A stretch of 64,000 bases of DNA from Rhodoblastus sp963804045 (GCA_963804045.1 CAWDOR010000031.1:124001-188000), one strand, 5' to 3'; positions 8,182 through 18,063 are shown, counted from the first letter of the stretch. Translations and numbers: made by a program. The notes: generated from the sequence alone by a model not told the origin.

Positions 8182-9499
8182 TTGCCCATGCATGGCGAGG
8201 GCGGACCACTTTCGACGAATTCTTTGCCAGTCAATATCTGGGTCGCCGCGGCGATTTTGATTTTCTGCATCCTGCTGTCGGCTCTGTTCGCGGCGTCCGA
8301 GACGGCGATGACGGCGGCCTCGCGCGCCCGCATGCATGCGCTGGAAAAACAGGGCGACCGCCGCGCCGGAACCGTGCTGAAGCTGCTGTCGGGGCGCGAC
8401 CGGCTGATCGGCGCCATGCTGCTCGGCAATACGCTGGTCAATATCGGGGCGTCCTCCTTTCTCACCATGGTCCTGGTCGCCCTGGTCGGCGACGCCGGCG
8501 CGCTCGACGCCACCGCGATCATGACCGTGGTTCTGCTGATTTTCGCCGAGGTCCTGCCCAAGACCGTGGCGATCAACCATCCCGACTCCTTTTCGCTGGC
8601 GGTGGCGCGAATCACGGCGTTTTTCGTCGCCTTGTTCGGCCCGGCGCTGTTCGTGGTCGAGAAGATCGTCCGTGGCCTGCTCTCTCTGGTTGGCCTTCGG
8701 CCCGGCGAGGCGGCGAATTCTGCTCACGCCCCAGGAGGAGCTGAAAAGCGCCGTCGATCTGATGCACCGGGAGGGCGGCGTCGCCAAATCCGACCGCGAC
8801 ATGTTTGGCGGATTGCTCGACCTCAAGGAGCTGACGGTCTCCGATGTCATGGTCCATCGCATCAAGATGGTGACCATAGACGCCGATACGGCGCCCGCCG
8901 ACATCATGGCGGAAGTGGTGGCCTCGCCCTATACGCGCATCCCTCTGTGGCGCGGCGAGGCCGATAATATCGTCGGCGTGCTGCACGCCCGCGACTTTTT
9001 GCGCGGCCTGGTCGAAGCCGGCGGCGACGCGGAAAAAATCCACATCGAATCGCTGATGAGCGCGCCCTGGTTCGTGCCCGACACCACCCTGCTCGAGGAG
9101 CAATTGCAGGCCTTCCGCAAGCGCAAGGCGCATGTCGCCCTGGTGGTCGATGAATATGGCGACGTGCAGGGCCTGGTGACGCTGGAAGATATTCTGGAGG
9201 AAATCGTCGGCGATATTCGCGACGAGCATGACATCAACATGCTCGGCCTGCGCCGCCAGCCCGACGGCTCGATCATCGTCGATGGCGCCGTGTCTATTCG
9301 CGACCTCAATCGCGCCATGGGCTGGGAATTGCCTGACGAAGAGGCCACCACCATCGCCGGCCTGGTGATCCACGAGGCGCGGGCCATTCCCGACCAGGGC
9401 CAGCAATTCGTCTTTCACGGCTTCCGCTTCGAGGTGCTGCGCAAGCAGAAGAATCGCATCACCCTGCTGCGCATGACGCCGGCGCGGCCGGCTGAATAG
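8182..9499 (+). CDS. CNNM/CorC-type CBS membrane protein (one-base frameshift)
   Basis: This is a hemolysin-III/CorC-like family protein with a CNNM membrane domain, two CBS domains and a C-terminal CorC_HlyC (transporter-associated) domain, linked in other bacteria to Mg2+/Co2+ homeostasis. The first 178 residues contain about four hydrophobic segments and the SALFAASETAMTAASRARM signature. The CBS pair (FGGLLDLKELTVSDVMVHR, then YGDVQGLVTLEDILEEIVGDI) and the C-terminal domain are in the next frame. Removing one A of 8716-8717 joins them into about 438 residues. The start is TTG 8182 or ATG 8188. It follows aroB directly, as in many Rhizobiales. Confidence 0.85.
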
Positions 9500-9561
9500 T
9501 TTGCTCGCCGCCGCGTTCGTTTTATGTTCGTGTCCCTGAACCGCGATTCGGGGAGCAGGTC

Positions 9562-11595
9562 GTGACCGCCGCCTATCTGGCCAAGTTGAACGAGGCGCAG
9601 CGCCGCGCGGCGGAATTTTCCGCCGACGCGCCTTTGCTGGTGATCGCCGGGGCCGGCTCGGGCAAGACCAATACGCTGGCCCATCGCGTCGCCCATCTGA
9701 TCGTCACCGGCGCCGATCCGCGTCGCATATTGCTGATGACCTTTTCCCGTCGCGCCTCGGCGGAAATGTGCGCCCGCGTCAGGCGCATCTGCAAGGAAGC
9801 GCTGGGCGAGCGGGCTGACGTTCTCGCCGACGCTCTGACCTGGGCCGGCACTTTTCACAGCATGGGCGCGCGTTTGCTGCGCGAGCAGGCGCTCAACATA
9901 GGCCTCGATCCCGATTTCACCATTCACGACCGCGAGGACAGCGCCGATCTGCTCAATCTGGCGCGCCACGATCTCGGCCTGTCCAAGACCGAAAAACGCT
10001 TTCCCGCCAAGGGCGCCTGCCTGTCCATCTATTCCCGCGCGGTGAATTCCGAAGCGCCGCTGGAAGAGATTCTGGGTCAGCATTTCCCCTGGTGCGCCGG
10101 TTGGGCCGAGGAGCTGAAAAAACTGTTCGGATTTTACGTCGAGGCCAAGCAGGCGCAAAACGTGCTCGATTACGACGATCTCCTGCTCTATTGGGCGCGG
10201 ATGATGGAGGAGCCCGCGCTCGCCGCCGAAACCGCCGCCCGCTTCGACCATGTGCTGGTCGATGAATATCAGGACACCAACCGCCTCCAGGCCAGCATTT
10301 TACTGGGACTCAAGCCCGATGGGCGCGGTTTGACGGCGGTTGGCGACGACGCCCAGTCGATCTATTCCTTCCGCGCCGCGACGGTGCGCAATATTCTGGA
10401 CTTCCCCGGCCATTTCAGCCCGCCCGCGGAAGTCGTGACCCTCGAGCGTAATTATCGCTCGACACGGGCCATTCTCGACGCCGCCAACAGTGTCATCGCC
10501 CTGGCCAAGGAGCGGTTCGCCAAAAACCTCTGGACCGAACGCGAAACCGCCGAACGCCCCGCGCTGGTCGTCGTGCGCGACGAAACCGACCAGGCCAATT
10601 TCGTCGCCGAAAAAGTTTTGGACGCGCGAGAGACGGGCATGCGGCTCAAGGATCAGGCGGTTTTGTTCCGCGCCGCTCATCATTCGGGGCCGCTGGAGAT
10701 CGAGCTGACCCGGCGCAACATTCCCTTCGTCAAATATGGCGGCCTGAAATTTCTCGACAGCGCCCATGTCAAGGACGTGCTGGCCTTCCTGCGTTTTTCG
10801 CAAAACCCGCGCGACCGCGTCTCCGGCTTCCGCCTGCTGCAATTATTGCCGGGAATCGGCCCTGGGCAGGCGCGCAAAATTCTGGACCGCATCGCCGCCG
10901 AGCCGGCGCCGCTGGAAACCCTCGCCAGCCTGCCGGCGCCGGCCAAAACAGGCGATTTTTGGCGAGCGCTGGTCGAGGCTTTGCGCGCGCCGTCAAGCTG
11001 GCCGGGCGATCTCGGCCGTGCGCAAAAATGGTACGCGCCCCATCTGGAAAGGCTGCATGAGGATTCCGTCACCCGGCAGATCGATCTGGCGCAATTGGAG
11101 CAGATCGCCGCGACCTATCCGAGCCGCGAGAAATTCCTCACCGAACTGACCCTCGATCCGCCCGACGCCACCAGCGCCGAGGCCGGCATTCCCTTGCGCG
11201 ACGAGGATTATCTGATTCTTTCCACCATCCACTCGGCCAAGGGGCAGGAGTGGAAAAGCGTCTTCGTGCTCAATGTCGTCGACGGCTGCATTCCCTCCGA
11301 TCTCGCCACGGGAACCAGCGCCGAGATCGAGGAGGAGCGCCGTCTGCTCTATGTGGCGATGACCCGCGCGAAAGACCATTTGCGGCTGGTCACGCCGCAA
11401 AGATTTTTTACTCACGGCCAGCATGCGCGCGGCGACCGCCATGTTTATGCCGCGCGGACTCGTTTCATTCCGACGGAATTGCTGGGCGCGTTCGATACCA
11501 TCGGCTGGCCGGCGGCGGTGGCCGGGGAGAGCAGGGGGCCGGTGATTCAGAGCCGCGTCGACCTTGGCGCGCGCATGCGCGGCATGTGGAAATAA
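9562..11595 (+). CDS. UvrD/Rep-family ATP-dependent DNA helicase
   Basis: A superfamily 1A helicase of 677 residues that would unwind DNA 3' to 5' with ATP. Motif Q and motif I are near the N-terminus (LNEAQRRAA, then AGAGSGKTNTLAHR); motif II is VDEYQDTN; motif III is GDDAQSIYSFRAA; motif IV is LERNYRS; motif V is STIHSAKGQEWKSVFVLNV; and motif VI is VAMTRAK. The start is GTG at 9562, with a GGGGAGCAGG stretch before it. It is shorter than typical UvrD (about 720) and lacks a long C-terminal tail, so it is probably a paralogue rather than the main repair UvrD. It lies 15 bases upstream of dinB, suggesting a DNA-damage transcription unit. Confidence 0.88.
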   Translation: MTAAYLAKLNEAQRRAAEFSADAPLLVIAGAGSGKTNTLAHRVAHLIVTGADPRRILLMTFSRRASAEMCARVRRICKEALGERADVLADALTWAGTFHSMGARLLREQALNIGLDPDFTIHDREDSADLLNLARHDLGLSKTEKRFPAKGACLSIYSRAVNSEAPLEEILGQHFPWCAGWAEELKKLFGFYVEAKQAQNVLDYDDLLLYWARMMEEPALAAETAARFDHVLVDEYQDTNRLQASILLGLKPDGRGLTAVGDDAQSIYSFRAATVRNILDFPGHFSPPAEVVTLERNYRSTRAILDAANSVIALAKERFAKNLWTERETAERPALVVVRDETDQANFVAEKVLDARETGMRLKDQAVLFRAAHHSGPLEIELTRRNIPFVKYGGLKFLDSAHVKDVLAFLRFSQNPRDRVSGFRLLQLLPGIGPGQARKILDRIAAEPAPLETLASLPAPAKTGDFWRALVEALRAPSSWPGDLGRAQKWYAPHLERLHEDSVTRQIDLAQLEQIAATYPSREKFLTELTLDPPDATSAEAGIPLRDEDYLILSTIHSAKGQEWKSVFVLNVVDGCIPSDLATGTSAEIEEERRLLYVAMTRAKDHLRLVTPQRFFTHGQHARGDRHVYAARTRFIPTELLGAFDTIGWPAAVAGESRGPVIQSRVDLGARMRGMWK

Positions 11596-11610
11596 GCGCG
11601 GGACCGCCCG

Positions 11611-12711
11611 ATGCCGCAAGACGAAGCGAGGCCAACGCGGAAGATCGTTCATATCGACATGGACGCTTTTTATGCGTCGGTGGAGCAGCGCGACAATGTT
11701 TTGTTGCGCGGAAAGCCGGTGGCGGTTGGCCATGGACGAGCGCGCGGCGTGGTGGCGGCCGCGAGCTATGAGGCGCGGGTTTTTGGCGTCCATTCCGCCA
11801 TGCCCTCGGTCACGGCGCTGCGCAAATGTCCGGAGCTGATTTTCACGCCGCCGCGTTTCGACGTCTATCGCGCCGTTTCCCTGCAAGTCCGGGAGATTTT
11901 CGCCCGCCATACGCCTGTGATCGAGCCGCTGTCGCTCGACGAGGCCTATCTCGATCTCACCGATTTTCTGGCTGAGGGCGAGACTGCGACGCAAGTCGCC
12001 GAAAGGATCCGCGCGGAAATTTTTGAAGAGACTGGCCTCACCGCTTCCGCCGGCGTGTCCTACAATAAATTCCTCGCCAAAATGGCCTCGGACCAGCGCA
12101 AGCCCAATGGCCTGTTCGTCATCACGCCGAAACAGGGACCGGCGTTCGTCGCCGCCCTTCCCGTGCGCAAGTTTCACGGCGTCGGCCCGGCGACGGCGGC
12201 GAAAATGCAGAGTCTGGGCATAGAAACGGGCGCCGATCTCCTGACGCGCAGCCCGGAATTTCTGGCGCAAAATTTCGGCAAGGCCGGCAGTTTTTACGCG
12301 GCGATCGCGCGCGGGGTCGATCATCGTCCGGTTAAGCCGGATCGCACCCGCAAAAGCATCGGCGCCGAGAACACTTTTCTGGACGATATTTTCACGCCCG
12401 AAGCCATGCGCGAAAAAATCGCGCCGCTTGTCGTCAAGGTCTGGGGCGCCTGCGAGCGGCTGAACATGCGCGGACGCACCGTCACGGTCAAAATCAAATA
12501 TGCCGATTTCCAGCAGATCACCCGCGCCCACAGCCACGCGGCGCCGGTCGATTCGCCGCGCGAACTGGCGCGGCGGGCGCTTGATTTGCTGCGGCCGCTG
12601 TTTCCTTCGTCCAAGGGCGTGCGCCTGCTCGGCGTCACCGTCTCGGGTTTCGACGAGCCACGCGGCGAGGACGGCCAGATGGGCTTCGCTTTTACCGCCG
12701 CGCCCGAGTGA
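11611..12711 (+). CDS. dinB: DNA polymerase IV (Y-family)
   Basis: A translesion polymerase of 366 residues. The N-terminal motif KIVHIDMDAFYASVEQRD carries the first catalytic aspartates, and SLDEAYLDLT carries the second Asp-Glu pair. Finger and palm signatures GVSYNKFLAKMASDQRKPNG and the helix-hairpin-helix thumb segment KFHGVGPATAAKMQSLGI follow, and then the little-finger domain (KSIGAENTFLDDI onward). All catalytic residues are present and the length is normal. It follows the helicase gene by 15 bases and is probably co-transcribed. No LexA box was recognised upstream. The C-terminus lacks an obvious beta-clamp motif, though such motifs are short and easy to miss. Confidence 0.92.
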   Translation: MPQDEARPTRKIVHIDMDAFYASVEQRDNVLLRGKPVAVGHGRARGVVAAASYEARVFGVHSAMPSVTALRKCPELIFTPPRFDVYRAVSLQVREIFARHTPVIEPLSLDEAYLDLTDFLAEGETATQVAERIRAEIFEETGLTASAGVSYNKFLAKMASDQRKPNGLFVITPKQGPAFVAALPVRKFHGVGPATAAKMQSLGIETGADLLTRSPEFLAQNFGKAGSFYAAIARGVDHRPVKPDRTRKSIGAENTFLDDIFTPEAMREKIAPLVVKVWGACERLNMRGRTVTVKIKYADFQQITRAHSHAAPVDSPRELARRALDLLRPLFPSSKGVRLLGVTVSGFDEPRGEDGQMGFAFTAAPE

Positions 12712-12971
12712 AGTTCGTCGCTTGCGGCAAGGCCATGATCAAGCAAAGCGGCGAATTATTGCGTCGCAATATTCTATCAATCGAATATTTTTAGCCAAAA
12801 GACTTTCGCTTGCGCATATTTCTAAGAAAAAAGGCACCGCTCTCGCTTGGAATGACCCCATCGGCCTATTGACATAAATCAGTGATTATCGGTTACTGGC
12901 AACCTGCTTTGCAGATCACGCAAGGCGCTGGCGAAAAATATAGACGTCGAGAATGACGCAAACGCCGGGGA
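12712..12971. other. Intergenic region before the oxidase operon
   Basis: These 260 bases are AT-richer than their surroundings. A TTGACA hexamer at 12869-12874 could be a -35 box for the oxidase operon, but the expected -10 position holds only a weak TTACTG-like match. No terminator with a T-run was seen after dinB, and no RNA gene was recognised. Confidence 0.35.
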
Positions 12972-13931
12972 ATGGGGGAGGCTTCAGTGCAGGCAAAAGC
13001 CGTTGCAGTGGGCCGCGATGCGAATTCAGCTGCGCCGGCGAAGCCGCGCGCAAGAATCGTGCGCGCGTTCGACCATATTGTTCTTTTGAAGCCCCGCGTC
13101 ATGTCGCTGGTGGTCTTTACGGGCGCCGTCGGTTATTTGCTGGCGCCGGGAAAGTTTGACGCGCTGAACTTTATCGCCGCCATGTCGGCCATGGCCGCGG
13201 CGGCGGGCGCCTGCGGCGCGCTCAACATGTGGTGGGACGCCGACATTGACGCCAATATGGCGCGCACCGCCATGCGGCCGATACCGCGCGGTTCCGTCGC
13301 CCCGCGCGAGGCGCTGAGTTTAGGCCTCGCACTCTCCGTGATTTCCGTCGCCGCCATGAGCCTGCGGGTCAATCCGCTCTCCGGCGCGCTGCTGGCGCTG
13401 ACCATCGCCATTTACATTCCCTTCTATACCATGGGAATCAAGCGGCGTACGCCGATGAACATTGTCTGGGGCGGCGCGGCGGGCGCGCTGCCGCCGGCGA
13501 TCGGCTGGGCGGCGGCTTCAAATGATTTCGGTCTGGCGCCGCTGTCGCTGTTCCTGGTGATTTTCCTGTGGACGCCGCCGCATTTCTGGGCGCTGGCGCT
13601 GCGGCGCAGCAATGATTACGCCCGTGTCGGCGTCCCCATGCTCCCCAATGTCGCCGGCGCGCAGGAAACCTGCCGGCAGATTCTGATTTACTCGGTGTTG
13701 CTGGTTGTCGCCTCCTTCCTGCCTCTGGTGATCGGCAAGCTCGGTCTGGTCTATGCGGTCGCGGTTTCGGCGCTGGACGCCGCCTTTCTGTGGCGCGCCG
13801 CCAAGCTTTATGGCCTGCGCGACGCGCCGGAGCCGGCGCGCAACAAGGCGGCGATGGGCCTGTTCGGCTTTTCCATCCTTTATCTGTTCACGCTTTTCGT
13901 CACCATGATGGTCGAGGCTTTCCTCGGCTGA
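12972..13931 (+). CDS. ctaB: Heme O synthase (protoheme IX farnesyltransferase)
   Basis: CtaB, a UbiA-family membrane prenyltransferase, adds farnesyl to heme b to make heme o, the precursor of the heme a used by cytochrome oxidases. It has 319 residues and about nine hydrophobic segments. The first Asp-rich motif is DADIDANMARTAMRPIPRG, with a second conserved loop at WTPPHFWALAL followed by GVPMLPNVAGAQET. The ATG at 12972 gives a 30-residue polar leader before the first conserved segment; a shorter start is possible. As first gene of the terminal-oxidase cluster it supplies the heme for subunit I downstream. No heme A synthase (ctaA) lies in this window. Confidence 0.93.
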   Translation: MGEASVQAKAVAVGRDANSAAPAKPRARIVRAFDHIVLLKPRVMSLVVFTGAVGYLLAPGKFDALNFIAAMSAMAAAAGACGALNMWWDADIDANMARTAMRPIPRGSVAPREALSLGLALSVISVAAMSLRVNPLSGALLALTIAIYIPFYTMGIKRRTPMNIVWGGAAGALPPAIGWAAASNDFGLAPLSLFLVIFLWTPPHFWALALRRSNDYARVGVPMLPNVAGAQETCRQILIYSVLLVVASFLPLVIGKLGLVYAVAVSALDAAFLWRAAKLYGLRDAPEPARNKAAMGLFGFSILYLFTLFVTMMVEAFLG

Positions 13932-13991
13932 AGCAGAGCGAATTCGGGCCGTCCGCAAGCGGCGGCCCCAGCATTCCCGGGAGAGAGATTC

Positions 13992-14774
13992 ATGTCGGAA
14001 TTGACTCACGCGTCGGAAGATGGCGCCCACGGTCACGTCCATCATTGGGAAGTCAGCTGGGCGCCCATGGCCATAGCCTTTGGCGTGATGTTCCTGGTTC
14101 CCTTGGCTTTCGCCGCCTATTTTGTCTATCACACGCCCTTGCTGGCGATCCTTTTCGTCGGGATTGGCGCGCCGCTGGTCATCGCCGGCGTCTCGCGCTG
14201 GGTTTACGAAGGCGCCACCCAAATGGGCGTCATCCAGAATGTCTCGCCGCTTGGCATTGGCGTGTTCATCATCGGCGAAATCCTGATTTTCCTCGGTCTG
14301 TTCGCCGCATATTGGACCCTGCGGCTCGGCTCGGGCAGCAACTGGCCGCCGGTCGGGACGCCGGAAATCAACCACGTCCTGCCGCTGATCATGACCGTGA
14401 TTCTGGTGACCTCGTCTTTCACCTATCACATAGCGGAGGAGAAGCTTGACGCGGGCGACCGTTCCGGATTCCAGAAATATGTCGCCTTGACCCTGGTTGT
14501 CGGCCTGCTGTTCCTGTCCTGCACCTTCTACGAATATCATCACCTCTATTCGGAAGGCTTCACGCCGGGAACCAACCAATATTCGGCGGCCTTTTTCTCG
14601 CTGACCGGCTTTCACGCCTCGCATGTGATCGTCGGCCTGCTGTCCTTCGTCGCCATTCTCATCGGCTTCTTGCGCATCGAGCCGAACCATCTGCTCGTCA
14701 AGGTCGCCGGCATTTACTGGCACTTTGTCGATGTCATCTGGTTCTTCGTCGCTTCGCAAGTCTATTTCTGGTGA
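13992..14774 (+). CDS. ctaE: Cytochrome c oxidase subunit III
   Basis: Subunit III stabilises the proton-pumping core of heme-copper oxidases. The 260-residue protein has seven hydrophobic segments and the typical signatures WVYEGATQ, GIGVFIIGEILIFLGLFAAYW, and the C-terminal FSLTGFHASHVIVGLL followed by YWHFVDVIWFFVAS. A histidine-rich N-terminus (HGHVHHWE) precedes the first helix. The ribosome-binding site GGGAGAGAG lies before the ATG at 13992. The stop overlaps the GTG of the following sco gene. Subunit III precedes subunits II and I here; in the common aa3 operons it comes after them. Confidence 0.92.
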   Translation: MSELTHASEDGAHGHVHHWEVSWAPMAIAFGVMFLVPLAFAAYFVYHTPLLAILFVGIGAPLVIAGVSRWVYEGATQMGVIQNVSPLGIGVFIIGEILIFLGLFAAYWTLRLGSGSNWPPVGTPEINHVLPLIMTVILVTSSFTYHIAEEKLDAGDRSGFQKYVALTLVVGLLFLSCTFYEYHHLYSEGFTPGTNQYSAAFFSLTGFHASHVIVGLLSFVAILIGFLRIEPNHLLVKVAGIYWHFVDVIWFFVASQVYFW

Positions 14775-15628
14775 GGCGCAAACGGACGATGAAACTTCTG
14801 GCGCTCATGAAAAAAATATCTCTGGCGGTGGCGCTGCTGATGCTGGCGCCGTCGCTGGTTTGCGCGCAATTTTTCATCCGCCCGCAATCGCAGATCGACC
14901 CGAAAATCATCACCATCGACGAAAAGGCGGTGTTGGGTCGCGCCATTGATCCGGCGACCGAATTTGTCGATCAGAACGGCAAGAGCTTTCGTTGGGGCGA
15001 TCTCGCGGGCAAGCCGACGCTTGTAGCTTTTTCCTACTATACCTGCGACGGCGCCTGCAGCCTGATCAATGTCACCCTGCGCGATCTCCTCGGCAAAATG
15101 ACGCGACTGAAGCCAGGTCGCGATTTCAATCTGGTCACGGTTTCCTTCGACCACCACGATAACCTGCAAACCATCGACGCATTCCGTCGCCATCTCGAAC
15201 TGGCTGGCGACCTCGCTCCGGTCTGGACTTTTGCGACATTCAAGAACGAGGCCGAGCTCAAAACAGAGACGGCGAAAATCGGTTTCAAATTCTTCTGGTC
15301 GCCGGAGGATCGGCTGTTCCTCCATCCCGGCGCCTATCTGTTCTTCTCGCCCAAGGGCGAATTGGCGCGGGTGCTTTATCATCGCGACATCGACGCTTCC
15401 GATCTTGAATTCGCCGTGCTCGACGCGCGCAATGGCGATTTCAAGGTCGGGGATGTCGTCGATTACGCGATAAGTCTTTGTTACAGTTATAGTTATCACG
15501 ACGGGAAGTATCGACTGAACATTCCCGTCTTTGTCGGCGTCGGATCGCTGGCTCTGGGGCTGCTGCTGCTGGCGGGCTCCACTCTGCTGTTCCGTGCGCG
15601 CCGCCAGCCAACACTCGGGAGGGCGTAA
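14771..15628 (+). CDS. SCO1/SenC copper chaperone
   Basis: Sco proteins deliver or reduce copper for the CuA centre of oxidase subunit II in the periplasm. The protein has an N-terminal signal segment (KKISLAVALLMLAPSLVCA), a thioredoxin-like domain with the copper-binding CxxxC as TCDGACS, and a distal histidine in RVLYHRDID, so all three copper ligands are present. Unusually it ends in a hydrophobic helix (IPVFVGVGSLALGLLLLAG) that could anchor it again in the membrane. The start is GTG 14771 (overlapping the subunit III stop) or ATG 14789. The stop codon overlaps the subunit II ATG as TAATG, so the genes are tightly coupled. Confidence 0.88.
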   Translation: MRRKRTMKLLALMKKISLAVALLMLAPSLVCAQFFIRPQSQIDPKIITIDEKAVLGRAIDPATEFVDQNGKSFRWGDLAGKPTLVAFSYYTCDGACSLINVTLRDLLGKMTRLKPGRDFNLVTVSFDHHDNLQTIDAFRRHLELAGDLAPVWTFATFKNEAELKTETAKIGFKFFWSPEDRLFLHPGAYLFFSPKGELARVLYHRDIDASDLEFAVLDARNGDFKVGDVVDYAISLCYSYSYHDGKYRLNIPVFVGVGSLALGLLLLAGSTLLFRARRQPTLGRA

Positions 15629-16392
15629 TGAGAGCAGTGGGAATTTTGGGCGCGACTCTGTCGGCGCTGCTTCTGGCCGGCTCCGCCTGGGCCGGAGAGG
15701 AAGCCTATGGCGCTGTTCACGCGATTGCCGATCCAACCGCCGGCTGGAACGAGACCTGGAACGAGGTTCTCATCGATATTTGCGTGATCGGCGCCATTTT
15801 CCTCGTGATCGCAGCCTGGATGCTCTACAAATTCCGCGCGACCACGCCGGGGCAGGTTGGAACGGCCAAGCCACTCTCGCTCGAACTGGCCCTGGCTTGG
15901 ACCCTGATTCCGACGGCGCTGTTCATGGCCGACGATTTCCTGCTCGCCGCAAAGGGCTGGACCTTGTGGAACGTGCAGCGCACCGTTCCGGCCAACGCCA
16001 CGGAAATCAAGGTCACCGCGCAGCAATGGTCGTTCGAATTCGACTATGGCAATGGCTACAAGACCGGCGAACTCGTGGTTCCCGTGGGCCAGCCAGTGGT
16101 GCTGCGCATGACGGCGGTGGACGTCATTCATTCCTTCGGTCTGATCGAATATCGCTTGAAAGAGGATATTCTGCCGGGACGGATCACCCATATCTGGTTC
16201 TATCCCGACAAGCCCGTGGAAACCTTCGTCACTTGCGTCGAATTCTGCGGCGACGGCCATTCGATCATGAACGCGCCGGTGCGCGCCATTCCCAAGGCCG
16301 ACTGGGAGGCCTGGGTCGCCGCCAAGGGCAAGAAGGCGGCCCTGCGGGCGCCGCGCTTCGCCGCATTGACCCAAACCGCGACGCATAACTGA
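15628..16392 (+). CDS. ctaC: Cytochrome c oxidase subunit II (CuA)
   Basis: Subunit II receives electrons from cytochrome c through the binuclear CuA centre. The 254-residue precursor has a signal peptide ending near SAWAGEE, two membrane helices (about 40-62 and 85-105) and a periplasmic cupredoxin domain. The CuA ligands are visible: a histidine in DVIHSFGL and the motif CVEFCGDGHSIM. The aromatic stretch QQWSFEFDYGNGYKTGEL is the cytochrome c electron-entry patch, with one Trp rather than the longer WYWSYEY run. There is no fused cytochrome c domain, so it is not a caa3-type subunit II. It is coupled to sco upstream and 14 bases from subunit I. Confidence 0.92.
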   Translation: MRAVGILGATLSALLLAGSAWAGEEAYGAVHAIADPTAGWNETWNEVLIDICVIGAIFLVIAAWMLYKFRATTPGQVGTAKPLSLELALAWTLIPTALFMADDFLLAAKGWTLWNVQRTVPANATEIKVTAQQWSFEFDYGNGYKTGELVVPVGQPVVLRMTAVDVIHSFGLIEYRLKEDILPGRITHIWFYPDKPVETFVTCVEFCGDGHSIMNAPVRAIPKADWEAWVAAKGKKAALRAPRFAALTQTATHN

Positions 16393-16406
16393 AATCCGAG
16401 GCGACC

Positions 16407-18056
16407 ATGACCGCGATTGCAGAACATCCCCCCCATGAAGCCCAGGGTTTCAACCTCGGCGAATGGATTTTTACCACCGACCACAAGCGGGTCGGCGTGC
16501 TTTATCTCATCGGCTCGATGGCGGCCTTCATCGTCGCGGGGCTGATGGCGATCGCCATCCGCCTCACCCAATATTCCCTCGACGACAATGGGCTGGTGAA
16601 TTATTTCGTCGGCGATTTCGCCCATAATCTGACCACCGCCAACGCCTATAACACCGCGCTTTATTTCCATGGCGCGGCGATGATTCTGGCCTTCCTGATT
16701 CCCGGCCTCACCGGCTTCGCCGCCAATTATCTGGTTCCCCTGATGATTGGCGCCGCCGACGTCGCCTTTCCGCGCATCAACGCGCTCTCGGTCTGGCTCT
16801 ACTGGGCGGGCATCATCCTGGCGCTGCTGACTTTTGTCGTTGGCGACAAGCCGGACGTGATGTGGACCGGCTATCCGCCCTATTCGCTGACCACGACCGG
16901 CAATACCGCGCTTTATGTCTTCACCGTGCATCTGATCGGCTTCTCGTCGATTCTCGGCGCGGTCAATTTCCTCGTCACCATCATCAAGATGCGCGCGCCC
17001 GGCATGGGCTGGAACCAGATGAACATGTTTGTCTGGACCACTTTCGCCGCCTTCATGATCCAGATCGTCTTCGTTCCGGTGCTGGCTTCCGCGGTCACCC
17101 TGCTGTTGCTCGATAAATATGTAGGCACCGGTTTTTTCGATCCGACGCGTGGCGGCGATGTGCTGCTCTATCAGAACCTGTTCTGGTTCTACTCGCATCC
17201 CGCGGTTTACGTGATCTTCCTGCCGGCCATGGGCCTGTTGTTCGAGATTTTCGCCACCATGTGCAAAAATCCGATCTTCAACTACAAGGCCTGCGTCTAT
17301 GGCGGCGTGGTCGGCATTCTCGCGGTCACCGGCGAAGTCTGGATCCATCATCTCTATATTTCCGGCATGCCCGACTGGCTGCGCATCGGCATGATGGTGA
17401 CCACGCTGCTGATCTCCGTGCCGGTCGGCATCATGGTGATCTCGCTATGGGGCACCATGTACAAGGCCGCCATCACCTTCAACATGGCGATGAAATATGG
17501 CGTGGTCTGCCTCTATCTGATCCTGGTCGGCGGCCTCACCGGCATTCCCCTGGCCATGACCTCGCTGACGGTGCATCTGGCGCGCACCTCCTATGTGCAC
17601 GCCCATTTCCACTTCATCATGGGACTGATGGCGACCTATTCGCTGTTCGCCTCGGTCTATTTCTGGTTCCCGAAAGTCACTGGACGCTCCGCCGACAACG
17701 GCCTGGCCAAGGTCGCCTTCTGGTTCAATGTGATCGGCACCCAGGTCACCTTCTGGCCGCTGTTCATCATCGGCGTTCAGGGCATGCCGCGCCGCTATTA
17801 CACCTATCCCATGTTCCCGCAGTTCGAGACCTTCCACCATATCGCCACCTATGGCGCCTTCATCACCGCCATTGGCGTGACGCTGATGCTCGTCGGCTGG
17901 GTGGTCGCGGCGTTCTCGGGCGAGAAGGTCGGGACCAATCCCTGGGGTTCCAAATCGCTGGAGTGGACCCATGCCGACAGCCCGCCCGGCCCCGGCAATT
18001 TCCCCGCGCCGGTGACGGTGGCGGCGGACTGGACGCCCTACGACTACCACAAATGA
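16407..18056 (+). CDS. ctaD: Heme-copper oxidase subunit I, atypical A2-like
   Basis: This is the catalytic subunit, 549 residues with about 12 helices. The heme and copper ligands are present: His88 (YFHGA), His264 (CuB) with Tyr268 for the cross-link, His314-His315 (CuB), and His400 and His402 (HAHFHF). Helix VI reads YSHPAVY instead of GHPEVY, so the proton-channel glutamate is missing and Tyr-Ser stands before the histidine, the hallmark of A2-type oxygen reductases. Alignment by eye also puts Ala392-Arg393 where the usual His-Asp Mg2+ site lies, and an Asn where the K-channel lysine is expected. It should reduce oxygen, but proton uptake must use other residues. Confidence 0.9.
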   Translation: MTAIAEHPPHEAQGFNLGEWIFTTDHKRVGVLYLIGSMAAFIVAGLMAIAIRLTQYSLDDNGLVNYFVGDFAHNLTTANAYNTALYFHGAAMILAFLIPGLTGFAANYLVPLMIGAADVAFPRINALSVWLYWAGIILALLTFVVGDKPDVMWTGYPPYSLTTTGNTALYVFTVHLIGFSSILGAVNFLVTIIKMRAPGMGWNQMNMFVWTTFAAFMIQIVFVPVLASAVTLLLLDKYVGTGFFDPTRGGDVLLYQNLFWFYSHPAVYVIFLPAMGLLFEIFATMCKNPIFNYKACVYGGVVGILAVTGEVWIHHLYISGMPDWLRIGMMVTTLLISVPVGIMVISLWGTMYKAAITFNMAMKYGVVCLYLILVGGLTGIPLAMTSLTVHLARTSYVHAHFHFIMGLMATYSLFASVYFWFPKVTGRSADNGLAKVAFWFNVIGTQVTFWPLFIIGVQGMPRRYYTYPMFPQFETFHHIATYGAFITAIGVTLMLVGWVVAAFSGEKVGTNPWGSKSLEWTHADSPPGPGNFPAPVTVAADWTPYDYHK

Positions 18057-18063
18057 TGGGAAT

